From contig OU612069.1 of assembly GCA_914767715.1 (NCBI GenBank), forward strand, positions 23,249,387-23,313,386: 64,000 nucleotides of DNA, written 5' to 3'. The stretch comes from Membranipora membranacea (lineage: Eukaryota; Bryozoa; Gymnolaemata; Cheilostomatida; Membraniporidae). A model generated the notes under the pieces. The model did not search any database and was not told where the DNA came from. It was given only the letters and a program-made list of their open reading frames with translations. Made by a program: the position numbers and the translations under genes. Positions 36,130 to 50,059 of this stretch are shown here, one piece after another (positions within the stretch are counted from its first letter, which is position 1; every line of letters starts with the position of its first letter).

Positions 36130-39100
36130 CTACCCCCTGGTGGAGCTGATCATGACTTTGATACCTTTACCCTCCATAGCAGTCTTATATGCGTCCAAAG
36201 TCTGCTCCAGTTTGAATCTGTGAGTGACAAGGTTCTTTACCTTAACTCGCCCTGATGATATCATGTCCAGGGCCGTCTGATATCTACAAATATATGACAA
36301 GGGTATGTAAGTTCTGGTATTAGAAGTCACCCACCGATAAAAAATGTGAGATATGGATATGAGCCTGGGGAAATGAGCATCGGATAGGAGTCTGATCTGA
36401 CATAAGATAATGAAATGAGAAAGAAGGTTGCACTTCCACAAGCATCTTTCATAGTCAGGAATAAGGAAATGATGAAGCACTGTTGGTTGCGTTTCATTTA
36501 AAAACAGATTCAATTCTTCAGTGTGCCCTTAGCGTTAGAATGCCTCAATTATAGGCGCAAAACGCTATGTAGTTACATTTCAGGAGTGGGTGCATCAGCT
36601 AGGCTTAATCAAGTGAAATCATTCAGGCGGCCAAGCTTGCTGAGACGAAACCCAACACATATTTCACATTACAAGATCAAAACTATTTCATTTGATATCC
36701 TAGCAGATCAGATAAAACTTGATATCATGTTCTTGGAGTTATACCCTTAATGTCAGGGAGGAGACAATTCCTTTCTGATATTGTGAAAATTAATTGTCAA
36801 CCTTGAAATTAACTAGTGGCGATTATGGTTTATTGTGGTCTGCGGTTAATATATAATTCATAATACTCACGCATTACAGTATCTGAACACACCACGTATA
36901 TCCACCTCACGACTAGCTGCCAGTACAAGTGGCACTCTGACCATATCAGGACCCATTCCTACCAGTACAATAACACCTCCTGATCGTGTGGCCTGTTATC
37001 AAGAGAGAAGTGATGATAAATAAACAAATAGATTACTCACAATCTGTCATCTGCAGGAATTTTTATGTTTTCTGATTAAGTCCATTGCATTTGTCAATAT
37101 GTTGTCAATGAGCTTTAATGTTGGGTTATATTTTATTCTGAAAAATCATTGTGCCAAATGCACATATTTTAAGACATATCAAGGAAGTGGCTATATCATA
37201 TGCTTCTAAAAGTACCCTGGAGAAGCAAATGTTAGCCATGTAAGGTATAGGATGGTGTGTAAATTCTATCTAGCCGAATCTAGCACAATTTTAGACTTAA
37301 TTTTTCTCCTGCGAATACATTTATTTTCTAGGGTATTCCTCAACACTGTATGTATCCCCACAAATATCCTGTTATTCACAGTTATGCTGTTGCATGTTTT
37401 GCCCAATGTTTTGCTCTCAAAACCCACTATTTAGGGCAGTATGAATATTCATACAAAAGTTGCATTGACAAATAAGTTGCCTTTTGACTTACATAGATAG
37501 CGAGTTGAGTAGCGCTCTCAGCTCCACTACACTCTATAGTTACTTCAGGCATGTTATCTCCGAACGCTGCCTTAACTCTCTTAGACATCTCCAGACCATC
37601 TCTTGTATCAGCCAGGATAACGTGATCAGCTCCAACCGTCTTAGCAAAGTCTAACCGTGACTGGCTGATATCTAAAACAGAAATGAGAAATGAGGTTCAG
37701 ATACGCCCACACATTTAACCACAGGCTTTGACAGCTAGCTAACTAGCTGAAGTATATACTAGTGCATTGCATCTGTCACTGCATAACAAAGTTGATTACT
37801 AGATATCAGGGGACCGAACCCAACATAATACTCTACGTGAGTCAAGCCTTCGCAGCATGAAAAGTTTTCCATTTCGCTAAAGCTTGTTCTAGAAAAATGT
37901 GATGCTAGTTGACATTTAATCCGCACCCTTTTCAGCTCTCATCTCAGTTAGCGAAAGTTGGTGCTAGCTTACCTTATGTTGCCCACAAACTATTTCAACT
38001 AAATGTTTTCTAATACTTATGCCTCACAAATAGGTAAACATGTGTCCTTCTTTGATGTACTCCTATGTGCTATATGACTTACCTGTAACACAAACTTCTA
38101 TGGCTCCGTATGCTTTAGCAGTCATGATAGATACTAGTCCTATCGGTCCAGCTCCACATACGAGTACACGTTTACCTAGACTAACTCCTCCTCTGTTACA
38201 CGCATGTACTCCAACACTGAGAGGCTCTAGTAGTGCACCTTCCTCAAACGTTACGTGGTCTGGTAACCTGTCAAAGAGAACATAAGACTGAGGTTTGCAT
38301 GCAAGAGACACCCAGATCGGAATGGAGGCACTTCTGTCATTACGGCGTCACAATCTACCACATAATTCAGACACTGCCTGTCGTGTCTTCCTATATGAGG
38401 TTTATTTTCCTGAGCAGCAAATGTCATGGTATATTGCAGGGAGTATGGTTAAAATTAATAGGAAAGGAAGCTGGAGAGTGGAAAGTATTGGAGGTAATTG
38501 CTAACGTTTTGCAAAATTAGGAATATGCTGCCAAGAAAGGCCGATAGCCTTAGTTTAAACATGTACCTCAATGTGACATGATCATCAGGATGGTGTGATA
38601 CCATGTGCACTATTCATAATATTCAAACAACCACATTTATAATTCAGGGTAACATTTCCTCTTATCATTGACTTCTTCAGAATTGCTTTGCTCTATGGTC
38701 AAAGAGTTATGCTCTCTCGGAACCCAAGCTTCAGAGATGGTATAACTCCAAATTGTAGTTGGACCAAAGAATAAGCAGAACATTGGTGATGATTGTAAAT
38801 TATCCCTTGTTTAGCCATAAGTTGAAGTCAATCTTTGATAATTAGACCCTTCAATGCTGGGAGGAGCTATAAACTAGATCAGTACGTTCTATGAGCACGA
38901 GTTTCTCACAAACTAGAACATAAAAGTCTAGTTTATGGCTCTCGACAACACTAATATTCGCACCAAACTAAGGGCCGTCTCCAGCATTTAACTGTTATCC
39001 TGTCTATCATGATGGTGTTTGTTTGGATATTACAAATCAAACCAATCAGTAGGCAAATTGGCAGTGCTCATATTTATAACAAAACATGCTCTCAGATTTC

Positions 39101-41856
39101 AGCTCGAGTGACTTACTTGAAGCAGAAGTCCGCTGCCTGTGTACAGTATCTGGTCAGCGTTCCATGTACAGGGGGCGTAGCGTAGAACACAACGTCAGGA
39201 CAGAGATTATACCGGCCTGATTTGCAATGGTCACATCTTCTACACGGTACTCCAGGCTCCATAGCTACTCTGTCACCTACAGACAGACATAGGCAAGTCA
39301 CGTAAACAGAGGTAAAGGGTCAGGATACCATATAAGCTGCAGATTCAGCAGCTATACTAATATGATTAATCTTATGTAAATGAACAAAATTTTGTTCGGA
39401 TTATCATTCAATTCTCTTATTTTACAAAATAATAAAGCTTTTGTGGGACTCACAGTCAGGCATGGAAATGGGAACAGATATTCTTGGTCATTTTGCGAGT
39501 CACACCTGGTTCATTCAATGAAGAAAAAGTTTAACAGGATATAAAGTTACAGTTGTGATTAACTTGTGGCGAGATGGTGGCTTACATATATCATTGTCCT
39601 AAGACCTGGATCAAAGATTGTCCGGAAAACACACCAGCAGCTACACATTACGCCAAAGGTGACTCGATATCATGTACTAATGCAATTTCATATAACTTAA
39701 AGCAGTCCTAGATTTACAAGAGCTGCTGTATTATGAAGAATTTGCCAAGTCATTGATTACAGTCACATAGTAGACTTGGCTCCTATCCATAAAAGATGGC
39801 CAATTAAAACAGCAAATTCCAATTGACGGGTTAGGGAAGGTTACATTCCAATTCAGGCAATTCAATCAGATAAGATTTCGGTGCCTTGATTTCATTGTAA
39901 GGCGATGTCAGATCCTTGAGTTCATGTCAATAATAATGAGGGAGTGGCCAAAATATAATACAAATGTTATGGTTCTAACCATGATTGATGCATTATCTAG
40001 ACCTTGAGATTCTGAGGCAACATTACTTTCATCAGTTGTCATTGGCAGAAATAAGTTGCAATGCGCCAGAACTGTGGTCCCATTACAAAGTGCCCTACTT
40101 TGTGCCTGGAATTGATTGTAAGCTCTGTCACATAACCTTGAGTTCATCTCATTAACACTAGGATGTGCCAGCATATTATCACAGAGTAATGATATCCTTA
40201 CTCTGTGATACTATTACACAGCGCCCTTTTTTATACATGAAGTAGATGTATATTTCTGTTCAGCAATCAGACTGTATTAGATTGGATATGACAACCACAA
40301 ATTCGAAATGAGAAAACAATTTATTATTGGTGTCCTTCTATGTGAGGATCTAGGATTTTTTGCTTGCACAGAGCAAGAGTAAATCAAGAGAATCATCACA
40401 TCAATACATTTACAACCAAGACTATCATTTGAAGCTCTTTCCCCAAGGCTGTTTAGTTGAGTTCAGGACAGTACTGGAGGAACAAGTATTGAATATACCA
40501 ACTCAGCTCAAACAATTCATGCACTTCTTGATAATAGAAATAACAAAAAGCCTCATCTCTAAATAAACTCACCAACATTGAGGGTGGTTACCCCTGGCCC
40601 CAGCTTGCTGACGGTACCCGAGGCTTCATGACCTAACACCATAGGGGTGGTAAGTATAAAGTCTCCGATGGCTCCATGTGTGTAATAGTGTACATCAGAT
40701 CCACATATCCCTGTAGAGTTTACTTCTATCAGTACCTCTATATAATGTATCAAAACACTATAAAGATGAAGAGTGAGACAAATAATTTGGCTAATAATCA
40801 AATCGTCATTGAAGGTCCATAAACGGTCTGTTGTATTGATTTGATATTCCACTACCTCTACAATGTACTAATTCCATGCTTGGGAGCTGTCATTGAGAAT
40901 ACATTGGGTTGGGGGTAGCAATGCAAAGTGATCGATAGTTTATTGTTTACTGTTTTCAAGCAAACTAATTTCGTTGCAGAGCATCTTGATACATCTTAGG
41001 CCAGAGTTGTCAATTGTCACCATCGATTCAAGTAACAATGTTAACATTATCTTCTGAAAAGGGCAATGTAAATAATTGAATTGTTGATAAACTTACCACC
41101 CTCTTTTGGCTCTGGAATTGGAAACTCCTCCTACAAAACCCGATAACAGTGATCAAAAACTGCATACAATGTTCAGCTTGCTAGTAAATGTTGCAGTAAA
41201 GCATTTTGTTTACGCAAAATCGGATGGGGCACAGTTTATATAATAAATAAAAAAGAAAGTGTTCAGCCAGATAGTCCAAAGACTAGAGTGACGGCTGTCC
41301 CGATGTCCGTGTCGGGCTGTCCCGTGTTACAATAAGAACAGATTTGGTGTGCGTTCAATTTCATTTCTGCTTTATATGACCAATGCATGGGGGAAAACGT
41401 ATGCTGGGCTTTCAACTTCATTATGGATTGGATGATGTTGTAAATTAATAATAATTCACGGGACCTCAGACCAGGGAGAATGCTCAGACAGAGGCTACAT
41501 CATCAGTTCATGGGCATGATAGAGAGCTTTGATTGGTCACAGTGCTGCAGATCATGCATCTAGTAGGCTCTAGTCTATGTATGCATTAGATTGAACATGT
41601 TGGTTTGAAAACAGTATGACAACCATTTCAAGACAGGCAGTCCAATCCTCATCTATTCCTAATCAGTCATATTCTTCATCAATAGAATCTAAGTAGTAAG
41701 TTAGCCCTGGCCTATCTCTAAGCTGATAAGGCCTATTTGTTTTAACAAAACAAAAATGGATTGATAACATATTAATAAAACATATCTTATTTGGCTACTT
41801 ACCATCCTCAGATCAAGTTTGTTATGAAGCACAGCAGAGAGATTCTTGTCAGCCAT
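36130..41856 (-). CDS. SORD: Sorbitol dehydrogenase (L-iditol 2-dehydrogenase), 8 exons, about 350 aa
   Basis: Exons in transcript order: 41856-41803, 41130-41097, 40737-40573, 39276-39117, 38267-38083, 37671-37493, 36992-36871, 36283-36130. Phases agree and the length is near the 357 aa of human SORD. It oxidises sorbitol to fructose with NAD+ in the cytosol (polyol pathway). It is a zinc-containing medium-chain dehydrogenase/reductase. Visible: catalytic Cys41 in [10 protein letters not shown], His66/Glu67 in GHEASG, Glu in [12 protein letters not shown], the nucleotide loop GAGPIGLV, and the family block FRYCNA...LVTHRF. Unlike mammalian SORD, it has four cysteines (C96, C99, C102, C110; pattern C-x2-C-x2-C-x7-C) that fit a structural zinc lobe. 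No truncation or frameshift was seen. Confidence 0.96.
39840..40195. repeat. Degenerate tandem duplication in a SORD intron
   Basis: Two diverged copies about 195 bp apart share CCTTGAGTTCAT, an ATTGTAAG block and a GCCA...ATAT end. It has no coding content. It lies in the intron between exons 40737-40573 and 39276-39117. Confidence 0.4.
41241..41313 (+). repeat. Dispersed repeat, about 73 bp (copy 2)
   Basis: Partner of 30211-30283, sharing TTCAGCCA.ATAGT, AAAGACTAGAGTG and GCTGTCCC. It lies in the first intron of SORD, in the same plus orientation as copy 1. Confidence 0.55.
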
Positions 41857-44834
41857 TTCAATCTTTGTAGTAGCTAAATGTTGAGAATGATGCAGCAGCT
41901 TCTTTGCAGAATTGTCGACCTTGCAGCAATCTTGCACAACACATGCATGTGGTCGGTAATCCACAACTTGTAAACAACAATAAGTAAAGGGTTATACAGA
42001 GAACACCCTCCTCAATAATTGATATAGGTATTTAGACTATATTTTGTGGCATTGAGATCAAAAACATTTATATCGTAATTTAGATTTATAATTGATTGAG
42101 AGCTCGTGGATGAATTAGTAACTGCGGTAGTTTTTGCAATTCTGCCAATTTCCTGTTTGAGATTTTGAGACTTTCTTGTCAACTTTACTTGCTGTAGCCA
42201 AGAGGAGAAACAGATCAGACTTGTTGCTGGTTACCACACAGTTTATCAAGAAAACAACATAATCCAAGCTCTACTGAGTGTATCAAGGTAATAATTCAAA
42301 AGTATATGATAATTTTGAACATGTTCAATCATATTTTGTTTCATCATTGTTATATCAAGGAGTTCCTTGGTTATATTATTTATTTATTTTATTATTATAA
42401 CTTCTATTGATTTTCCATTATTATTAAATTTATATCTAGTTTCACACTCTCTAACAGCCTATACTTCTTAAAAAATCAGGTTGAGTTGGATGAAGGGTTG
42501 GAGAGTGTGATTTCTTTCTACCCAAGGCCAATGCACAGCTCTAAATTTCGCGTTGGAGCATGTGTAGAAGTATACTCTGTAATGCTTTGACTAAATCAAG
42601 GAGTAACACCAACCGCAGTTACTAACTTTGGGCCAAAAGATAGAAACTGCGGCAGTCCTATGGTTAGTACTCCAAAGCATGACTAATAATTAGAAACAGG
42701 TAGGCGATTGCACCAGCATGCTGTTTTGTAGAAGATCGCTGTGTAAGTTTGTGAGGCAGTTTTGAGGGGTTGTGTGGCCGGGGTTTTCACACAGGAACCG
42801 TCACATTTTCAGAAAATATCCCTAATAATCGTAAAATGGATTCGGATGGGTGGAGAAACACATTTTAAATTTTTCACAGGTTTTGTGGTTCTCTGGGAAC
42901 AAACCTTTACAAAACTGGGTGAAATTTCTATTGAAGTACTTTTAGTGATCCAGGGGGGTCTTCCAATATAAAACAGCCTCAATCCCAATCTGATCGCTCT
43001 GATCTCCCTTGCAAATCGCTCACTATTCGAAGGATCTATATACATTCTTAGTGGGCGATCAGGGACTAAACTTGTCTAATTGACACCGAGTGAGCAATAA
43101 TTTTCATCGGTAAAGTGTCGCTCATTCTAATATGAAGACCCCCAGACATGCCATTGAGGTTGACTCTGCGTTGTAATATTTTCCATATATTGTTGAATTA
43201 TGATGGTGCTCTGTTGTGGATTGAGGCATTAAAATTTGGTTATCAGTCCTGAGAGAAACACATGACCAGTCACTAGCAATGGATGCGTCACAAAACAATA
43301 GTCTTCGGTAGATATAAATAGCCTACACCCTCACTTTTTCATTTTCATGGAAGTCATGTTATGTACATTTCAGAACTGGTTTATTTTGGCAGTGGGCTCA
43401 GCTATCTTATCTTTATTGTGATTCAACTGAAAATGTTATGTGTTGGATTAGCCCAAGATTCTTTTCAAGCGTTCATCCAGATGTGACAGCATCCACATAT
43501 TCTAGCTTCATGCTGAAGGCTAGTTGGGGAGGCTCCGTTCCAAATTTTTTCCATATGACTTGTTCAGAAGATGCTCTTAATTTTCCTCCTGGTTATTGTC
43601 TTTCTCAAACACACTTTTGAATAGATAACATTCATTGGATAGTTAATTTCCATGATCATAGCCTGTCTAACCTATAGCTCAGCACACAATACTGCTCTGT
43701 TTCCAGGGGGATTGTTTAGGCCTGATAGATGGCTTCTGTGCAAGCCAACGGCTGTGCAGGTGCTCTTGAGCCGTTTTGCATAGGCCTGGCTGTTCTTGTC
43801 AAGGGCCTCTGTCAGGGTGTTGATGTTAGCAACTGCTAGTTGATCGCTATAATTCTAAACCTCTCTCTCCATTGACTGATTGATTTGATAGTGACTGGGA
43901 ATGTCTGTATGATGATGTTGAGAAAATACTGGCACTACCTGTATCCTCATGTGGCTGTGCAAGCTCTGCTGGTACTCGGTGCAGAGAGAAGATGTCACGG
44001 TAGTACCATTATATGTGCAGATGAAATGCACCGAGCTCATACAATCTGAGCAGCTTTGAGCATGCTATGTGATGTAACAAGTAGTCTCTTGGTAGGATGG
44101 GCCATTCAATATGTGTCTGTATGTATGATTGGAATCACTGAAGTTAACACAAATGAATTATTGCTTATTTGGTCTGCTCATGTAACCTAAATGTGTGATT
44201 TTAACAAGTTACTGATGATGGATGACCATAGGAATGCAAGAGGGGACAGTATTTCATTAATATTTTGTGTGACAATAAGTTTTTTCACTTAGAGAACAAT
44301 TGCCACATATGGTTGCCTAATACTTATGCTATCTATTTTAGTAGGTACATCCTTGTTTTATGATCAGTAAACACTTAGTGTGTCCTGCCTATCAATATTT
44401 TGAAACATTTTAGTCTTAGCAAAACACAAAGTTTTTTTTAGATGCAAATCCTTGATTTGCTTCTTTGATTTTGTTTTTGCAAGTAATGATGTTTTTTTAA
44501 TACTGATCAACAGGGAAATAGATTTATTTTGCATGCATCTCTACTGACAAACCTATAGCAATCCACTTCATATTGCCAAATTGTTTTGAGATTCTATGCT
44601 TCCGCAACCATTGTCATGTGATCTGTGACAACATAAATTATCTACATTGTTGTGGTGCAGTTCTGATCTGTACTGGTATAATGTCAGTAGAAGCTGTTCA
44701 ACCATCACACTATTTTTTGCAAGTCATTATTTGTCAATATTTCATCATAATCAATTTATCTCTTTGTCTGACTATTTGTCTCATCATTTTAAGGTAGCAC
44801 TGAACCGAACTCAGACCTCCTTATCTCTCTACAG
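41857..44834. other. Intergenic region between divergent SORD and GNPDA genes
   Basis: About 3 kb separates the two start codons. It must contain both promoters and any 5'UTR exons. An AAG|GTAATA donor-like site at about 42.29 kb on the plus strand could end a leader exon for the isomerase gene, since its coding exon begins at an acceptor at 44834/44835. No core promoter element was confidently seen. Confidence 0.35.
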
Positions 44835-44855
44835 GTCGTTGTCTGATAATCCGAC

Positions 44856-47800
44856 ATGAGACTTGTAATCCAAGAAGAACCCGAGGGAGTAGCCGACTAC
44901 ACAGCCAGATATATCCGTAAAACTATACTGGACTTTAACCCTGGACCTGAGAACTACTTTGTGCTCGGTCTGCCTACTGGTAAGTTACTGTTCATGGCTG
45001 TTGAGATTTTACCAGCTTCACTTTTGTTGAGTTGTGTCTGCGATGATATCTATATTATGTTAAGTAGAGAAGAAAATGTCAGGTTACCAGGGCCATCAAT
45101 TGCGTAGTCAGAAACTTGAATATACTTACTGTCTGAGCTAGTATACCAAGATTTCAAGCCCATAATTTCGCCAGTGTCACACTCTCTTTCTCCTGCCCGG
45201 TTGATCCGTACCATCATGACGTACAACGCAGATCTTGCGGGAGAAGCAATTTATTATCTGCTACCATTAGACAGCTTTGACACTGAAATGCCACTGTCAC
45301 TCAACAGTAGACATAACCTGATGACATATGCTGGATGCTGCAGCTTGGATACATTATAGTCCTACCTATCTACCGGCTTGGATACAAGTCTACACATTCT
45401 ATGAATAAGCACCAATTTTGCATGACCTGTCATGGAAATTTCGAACAAATCCAGATTGTCACCATCATTCATATTCAAAGTAACATAGTTCAATTCAATT
45501 TTAAACCCGGTATTTTGACTTTAGTGAGTACTAAGAGTGGGCAAGCTTTACAAAGTAGCTCTTCGACTTATTTGAGCCTGCCCTTCCTATTCAATGACCC
45601 CCCCCCCCCCCCCTTAAGAGACAGTGGCCTGTGCGGAGTAGTGACCCTATACCATTGTCCGCCGGAGCATGAAACAGAGGGCTTCTTTATCCGAGTTTAA
45701 TGTTGAGGAAACAAAAAGTTAGTTATGCGTTTCTTTTCTTTGCTCTAATTTTAGGTTCCACTCCGATCCTCACATATAAGAAGCTCATAGAGTTCCATAA
45801 AAATGGACAATTATCGTTCAAATATGTCAAGACCTTCAATATGGACGAGTATTGTGGTAAGATTTATTGTTATGGGTTACCTGCAAAGATAAAAAAAAAA
45901 GGACTAAGGATTACCTTAAGCTTAAGTTTGCTGAGATATTTTTGTCAATGCAACCTATTGAATCATCTGCTCACAATAACGTGTAAATTAAACTCCCTGT
46001 TTTAACAGTATGCTATGAAATTCCGTAAAAGTTGTCAGCTCTTGACTAGAGAGAGGACAATTCCTGCATTAGAACTTGGATAACTTGGAAATGTATTGCT
46101 CTCTCATGGTTCAACAATGTCGGCTGACAATCTATCAGCAAATAAGGGATTTCTAACGTAACTGGACCAGCAGAACATACATGACTTGGCTGTTGACCAT
46201 CGGTATCACACTTGTCTGTCAGCCAGTTGATCTAAGATGCAGGCCTCCGAAGAACTATTCTGTACTTAGGTCACCATGACATATGTCTAAGGCTATCTGT
46301 TCTTCTGCATGCATTTCATGCATACTGGAAAGGGCCGCCTCAATGGATGTATCTCTTTTACTTAGTCATGTCCTCACCCTAATTTTTCTTTTTTCTCACA
46401 CAGGTATACCCCGAGAACATCCCGAGAGCTACCACTCATTTATGTGGAAGCACTTATTCCAGCACATAGACATACAAGCTGAGAATGTTAACCTACTGGA
46501 TGGTAACGCTTCAGATCTCTGTGAAGAATGTAGGCAGTTTGAGCAGAAGATCAAAGACGCCGGAGGCATCGATCTATTTATGGGAGGTAAGCCGGATAAT
46601 ATGATAACCACAGTGTGCTTGCCCTAATGAAATAAATATTATCTACATGTTAGTTAAGTCTAGTCTAGTATTGTTTTTATCTTATCCATCTAAATTTTGG
46701 AAATTCTATCTCCCCTGCAAATTAATACTTCACATCCAGAATGAGTAGATGCTCCGTGTTATTAGGGCTTTTATTCTACACATCTTGCTTACACACTACT
46801 ATAAATATACAATGACCTTACTCACACTATGTTTTGTCCTTGTTCTAGGTGTTGGTACTGACGGACATATCGCATTCAATGAGCCAGGATCCAGTCTTGT
46901 ATCTCGTACCAGAATCAAAGCTCTCGCTCACAGAACCATCGAAGACAACAAGAGATTCTTTGGGAATGATGATGATCAGGTGAGCTTAAACTCAGATGTT
47001 TTCTGTAAGACCAGCAGCGTGGATCAGACTCGGTGTTACTCCTTAGAAATACCCAGATTCGGAACTGGCTAGGAACTTACTTAAATGAATTATAAATTAT
47101 TGTAAACCTGCTGAAAACAGTTTGAAATAATGTAGTTTATATTGTTGATTGGGGTGAACGCATTTATAAATGTAATAGGCTGTAACCATAATTTTTCAAA
47201 GAATGTGTTCGATACAATTCATCTGCATTTGGAGTTGCTTCCCCCCGATCTGCTGAGTGGGGGAGCGACCCAAAATTCAAGAAAATTAGAGTTAACTTAA
47301 TCTAGGTCTTTCCTAATTGGCTCAATCTCTTGTGTCGCAAGAAAAATGTGGTATTACATAAGTTAGATATGGTATGTTTATTGTGGCATCACAGAAAGGG
47401 ACAAAGTTTTTGCACAGTCATCAAGCCTACTGCATTTCATACCATGAATCCATGTTCTGAGAGAAGTCATTGATTCTTTGTTAGGTACCGAAGCAGGCCC
47501 TGACTGTAGGTGTCGGTACTATTATGGATGCAAGACAGGTACTTATACTGATCACAGGACAACACAAAGCCTACGCTCTCAGAATGGCCATAGAGGAAGG
47601 TATCAGTCATATGTGGACTGTGTCCGCACTGCAACAGCATCCAAAGGTAAATGTACCAATTGGAAAAACTCCAAGCTTTAATTTAATGTTAATTTTGATA
47701 GGTGCTCATTTGTTTGGATGTTTCGGGTTGGGTAAATTCCTCTATGCGATAACAGAAATCATACCTAGTACCCCGTCCTATAGATGTTATTTATTGCTCC

Positions 47801-48201
47801 GTAGCAAATCAACCCAGTTCAAATCATTTTGAGCTTCATTAATTTTCGCGATGGTTTTTCAGAATTCAAATTTGGAAAAAGAAATCAAATAAGTATAAAA
47901 AAAATGGTAAATTGTATTTCATATTCAAGACTCAGAATATACTGCTACTTGAAGATTTTGAAACTTGGTAGTTATCAACGCCCACAAAAAGAATAGGGTT
48001 GGTGACAAAACTTAGCTCACATAAATATCTTATCATACCATATCGTATGCTTGTTGTTAATTCACAAAGGTTACACTTGTTGTATTTTAGGTGATATTTG
48101 TTGTCGATGAAGATGCTACCATGGAACTAAGAGTGAAAACATATAAATACTTCAAAGGTCTGCAGCATATCTATAAAATTACTAGTGAGAAGGACCTGTA
48201 A
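44856..48201 (+). CDS. GNPDA1: Glucosamine-6-phosphate isomerase/deaminase, 6 exons, about 270 aa
   Basis: Exons: 44856-44979, 45755-45856, 46404-46586, 46849-46979, 47485-47646, 48091-48201, all in agreeing phase. It converts glucosamine-6-phosphate to fructose-6-phosphate plus ammonia, linking amino-sugar turnover to glycolysis in the cytosol. Visible: GLPTGSTP phosphate-binding loop, FNMDEY with catalytic Asp72, SYHSFMW, the signature [16 protein letters not shown] (Asp141, His143, Glu148 in the numbering of bacterial and human enzymes), [20 protein letters not shown], and the family end block YFKGL. The C-terminus stops shortly after this block, so it is about 19 aa shorter than human GNPDA1, which has a variable tail. 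GNPDA1 and GNPDA2 cannot be told apart, so the symbol marks the family. Confidence 0.96.
45598..45614. repeat. Poly-C run
   Basis: About 16 consecutive C just before the second exon of the isomerase gene. Length is uncertain. Confidence 0.9.
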
Positions 48202-48212
48202 TAGCACTGGAT

Positions 48213-48218
48213 AATAAA
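48213..48218 (+). terminator. AATAAA polyadenylation signal of GNPDA
   Basis: It begins 12 bases after the TAA stop (48199-48201), which implies a very short 3'UTR of a few tens of bases. An alternative signal further on could also be used. Confidence 0.6.
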
Positions 48219-50050
48219 CCTACAGTAATCAGAATATGAGCATACCTCGCTTTAACTCCTCTCTGATATGTGGGTTACCTGCGCAGTATGGTTGTCGATG
48301 AAAATACTGTAATCTGAATGAATGCAAAATCTGTCGTGCAGTTGGTTGACTGAAAACTTAGCTGATTAATTTTGCCCGAATATCTTTTCACATTATTTTT
48401 CTTTTGGTTATCTATTGCAATATTCAACTTTTTGAACATCAAAGATGTTACGGAAGTTTCAATGAGAAATTGCGCAAAAAAATTAGAGAGAATTATTTGG
48501 TGCCAACTGAGATTTATTTTGTTTCAAAACTATGTTGCCTATTTAATATATTTGTCTAGTCTTTTGCTGTACTATATAGCATAATTCAAACAATAAATAG
48601 ATTGAACTATAGTCTATACCTATACCGCTTTAAGGATGATGATCTTGATAACTCAGGTGGTAGAGGCTTGTTTATTAGCTTGATCATTGCTCAAGAACGA
48701 TTTGATGGCGTTTTACGTGATGTTCATATCCTTTGGTTTCTTTGGGCCCCTGACAGTGATGGGCTTTTCATTGACCAGATTTTTTTCTGAGCTCTGCTGC
48801 TATTTGTTACCATAAACATACAAGTGATATATGGTTATGTTTGTAACAATTCTAAAAATAAGACACTGCTCCGATCACTGCGTTTTGTTGGGATAAACAG
48901 GAATGTTTGAATTTGGCCCCTCAACAAAATTTATCTGATAGTTACTACTAAACACAGACAGGTCAAGAGTTGGTGAAAACAGACAATACAGATAAGATTG
49001 GGACGACATACATATCTGAGCTATTCATGGAAAATGGTTGAGGCTTTGAGATGCTCAGGCACAACTCTCCTAACACATTTCGTTTCCCTTTTGTTTACTT
49101 TGATCTTGTCGCCTATCCCATTTTTTTGGTTTCTGTAACACTCAGCTGGCATGGCTTTGGCTAGGCTAAAAGGTAAGGTTAAAGAAAGCAGTACAGTAGA
49201 CAAACAAAGAGGATATAGAGTGGCCTCTGGTCAGGGGGCTTTGGGGGTCAGTGCTAGAAAGCTGTTAAAGGTAATACCAGTATATTCAATTGAGAAAGTT
49301 ACACTCCAGAGCGTCTTATGAGGACTGTTAATTGTGAATTTCTTTAACACCTCCATGACAATAGTAAATGGCAAATTAGTCTTTCATCATCCCCATCTAT
49401 TGATTGCAATATTGCAATTTTTTTTCTGTGAACAACAAGATAAAACACTGCAGCAGGGTCTATGATTACAAGAGCAATTTATAAGGAGTGAACATGCCGC
49501 TTAGTATATAGGTTTTATCAGCAGTAACTGATTATGACGATCCTGGGACCACTGAGGCATTTGATACAGGTTTTAACAACAATAACAAGCTATTAATTAT
49601 TATTATTATATTTTCAAATAGCCCTGTCATTCCAAAAAAGAAAACTATATATATTATATATTATATATTATATAAATATATATTTATACATATAGAATCA
49701 GTTGAGCCGTTTCTGTCAGATAATCGAACGAACCACCTCAGGTGCTCCACCCATCATCTCACATCACCAGCATAATAACACATTAGAATTCTCACATATA
49801 TTTCAAAATAGCCTAGAAGAACATATATTTTTTGTTATTGAATATCACATTCTATGTACACATTTGCCTTCAAAATAGGTCTTTTTTAGTTCCTTCGTGT
49901 AATTTTGAGGTTCAATATTACATGAAATAAAAGATTTAACTAACATTAATTATTTTAAGATTATGAGGATCATGGTTTTTTAAGTCGGTAGATATGAAGC
50001 AGATATATAGGTTGGTTTCTGACCAAGGAAACCGATTACACTAGAATCAA
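48219..50050. other. Intergenic stretch, no gene seen
   Basis: AT-rich DNA with a TATATA-rich patch at about 49.65-49.69 kb. No exon or RNA gene is supported. Confidence 0.35.
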
Positions 50051-50059
50051 TGGATTCAC

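Noticed and set aside
38040-38520. Plus-strand frames across 38.0-38.5 kb
   Set aside because: They are antisense shadows of the SORD exon at 38267-38083.
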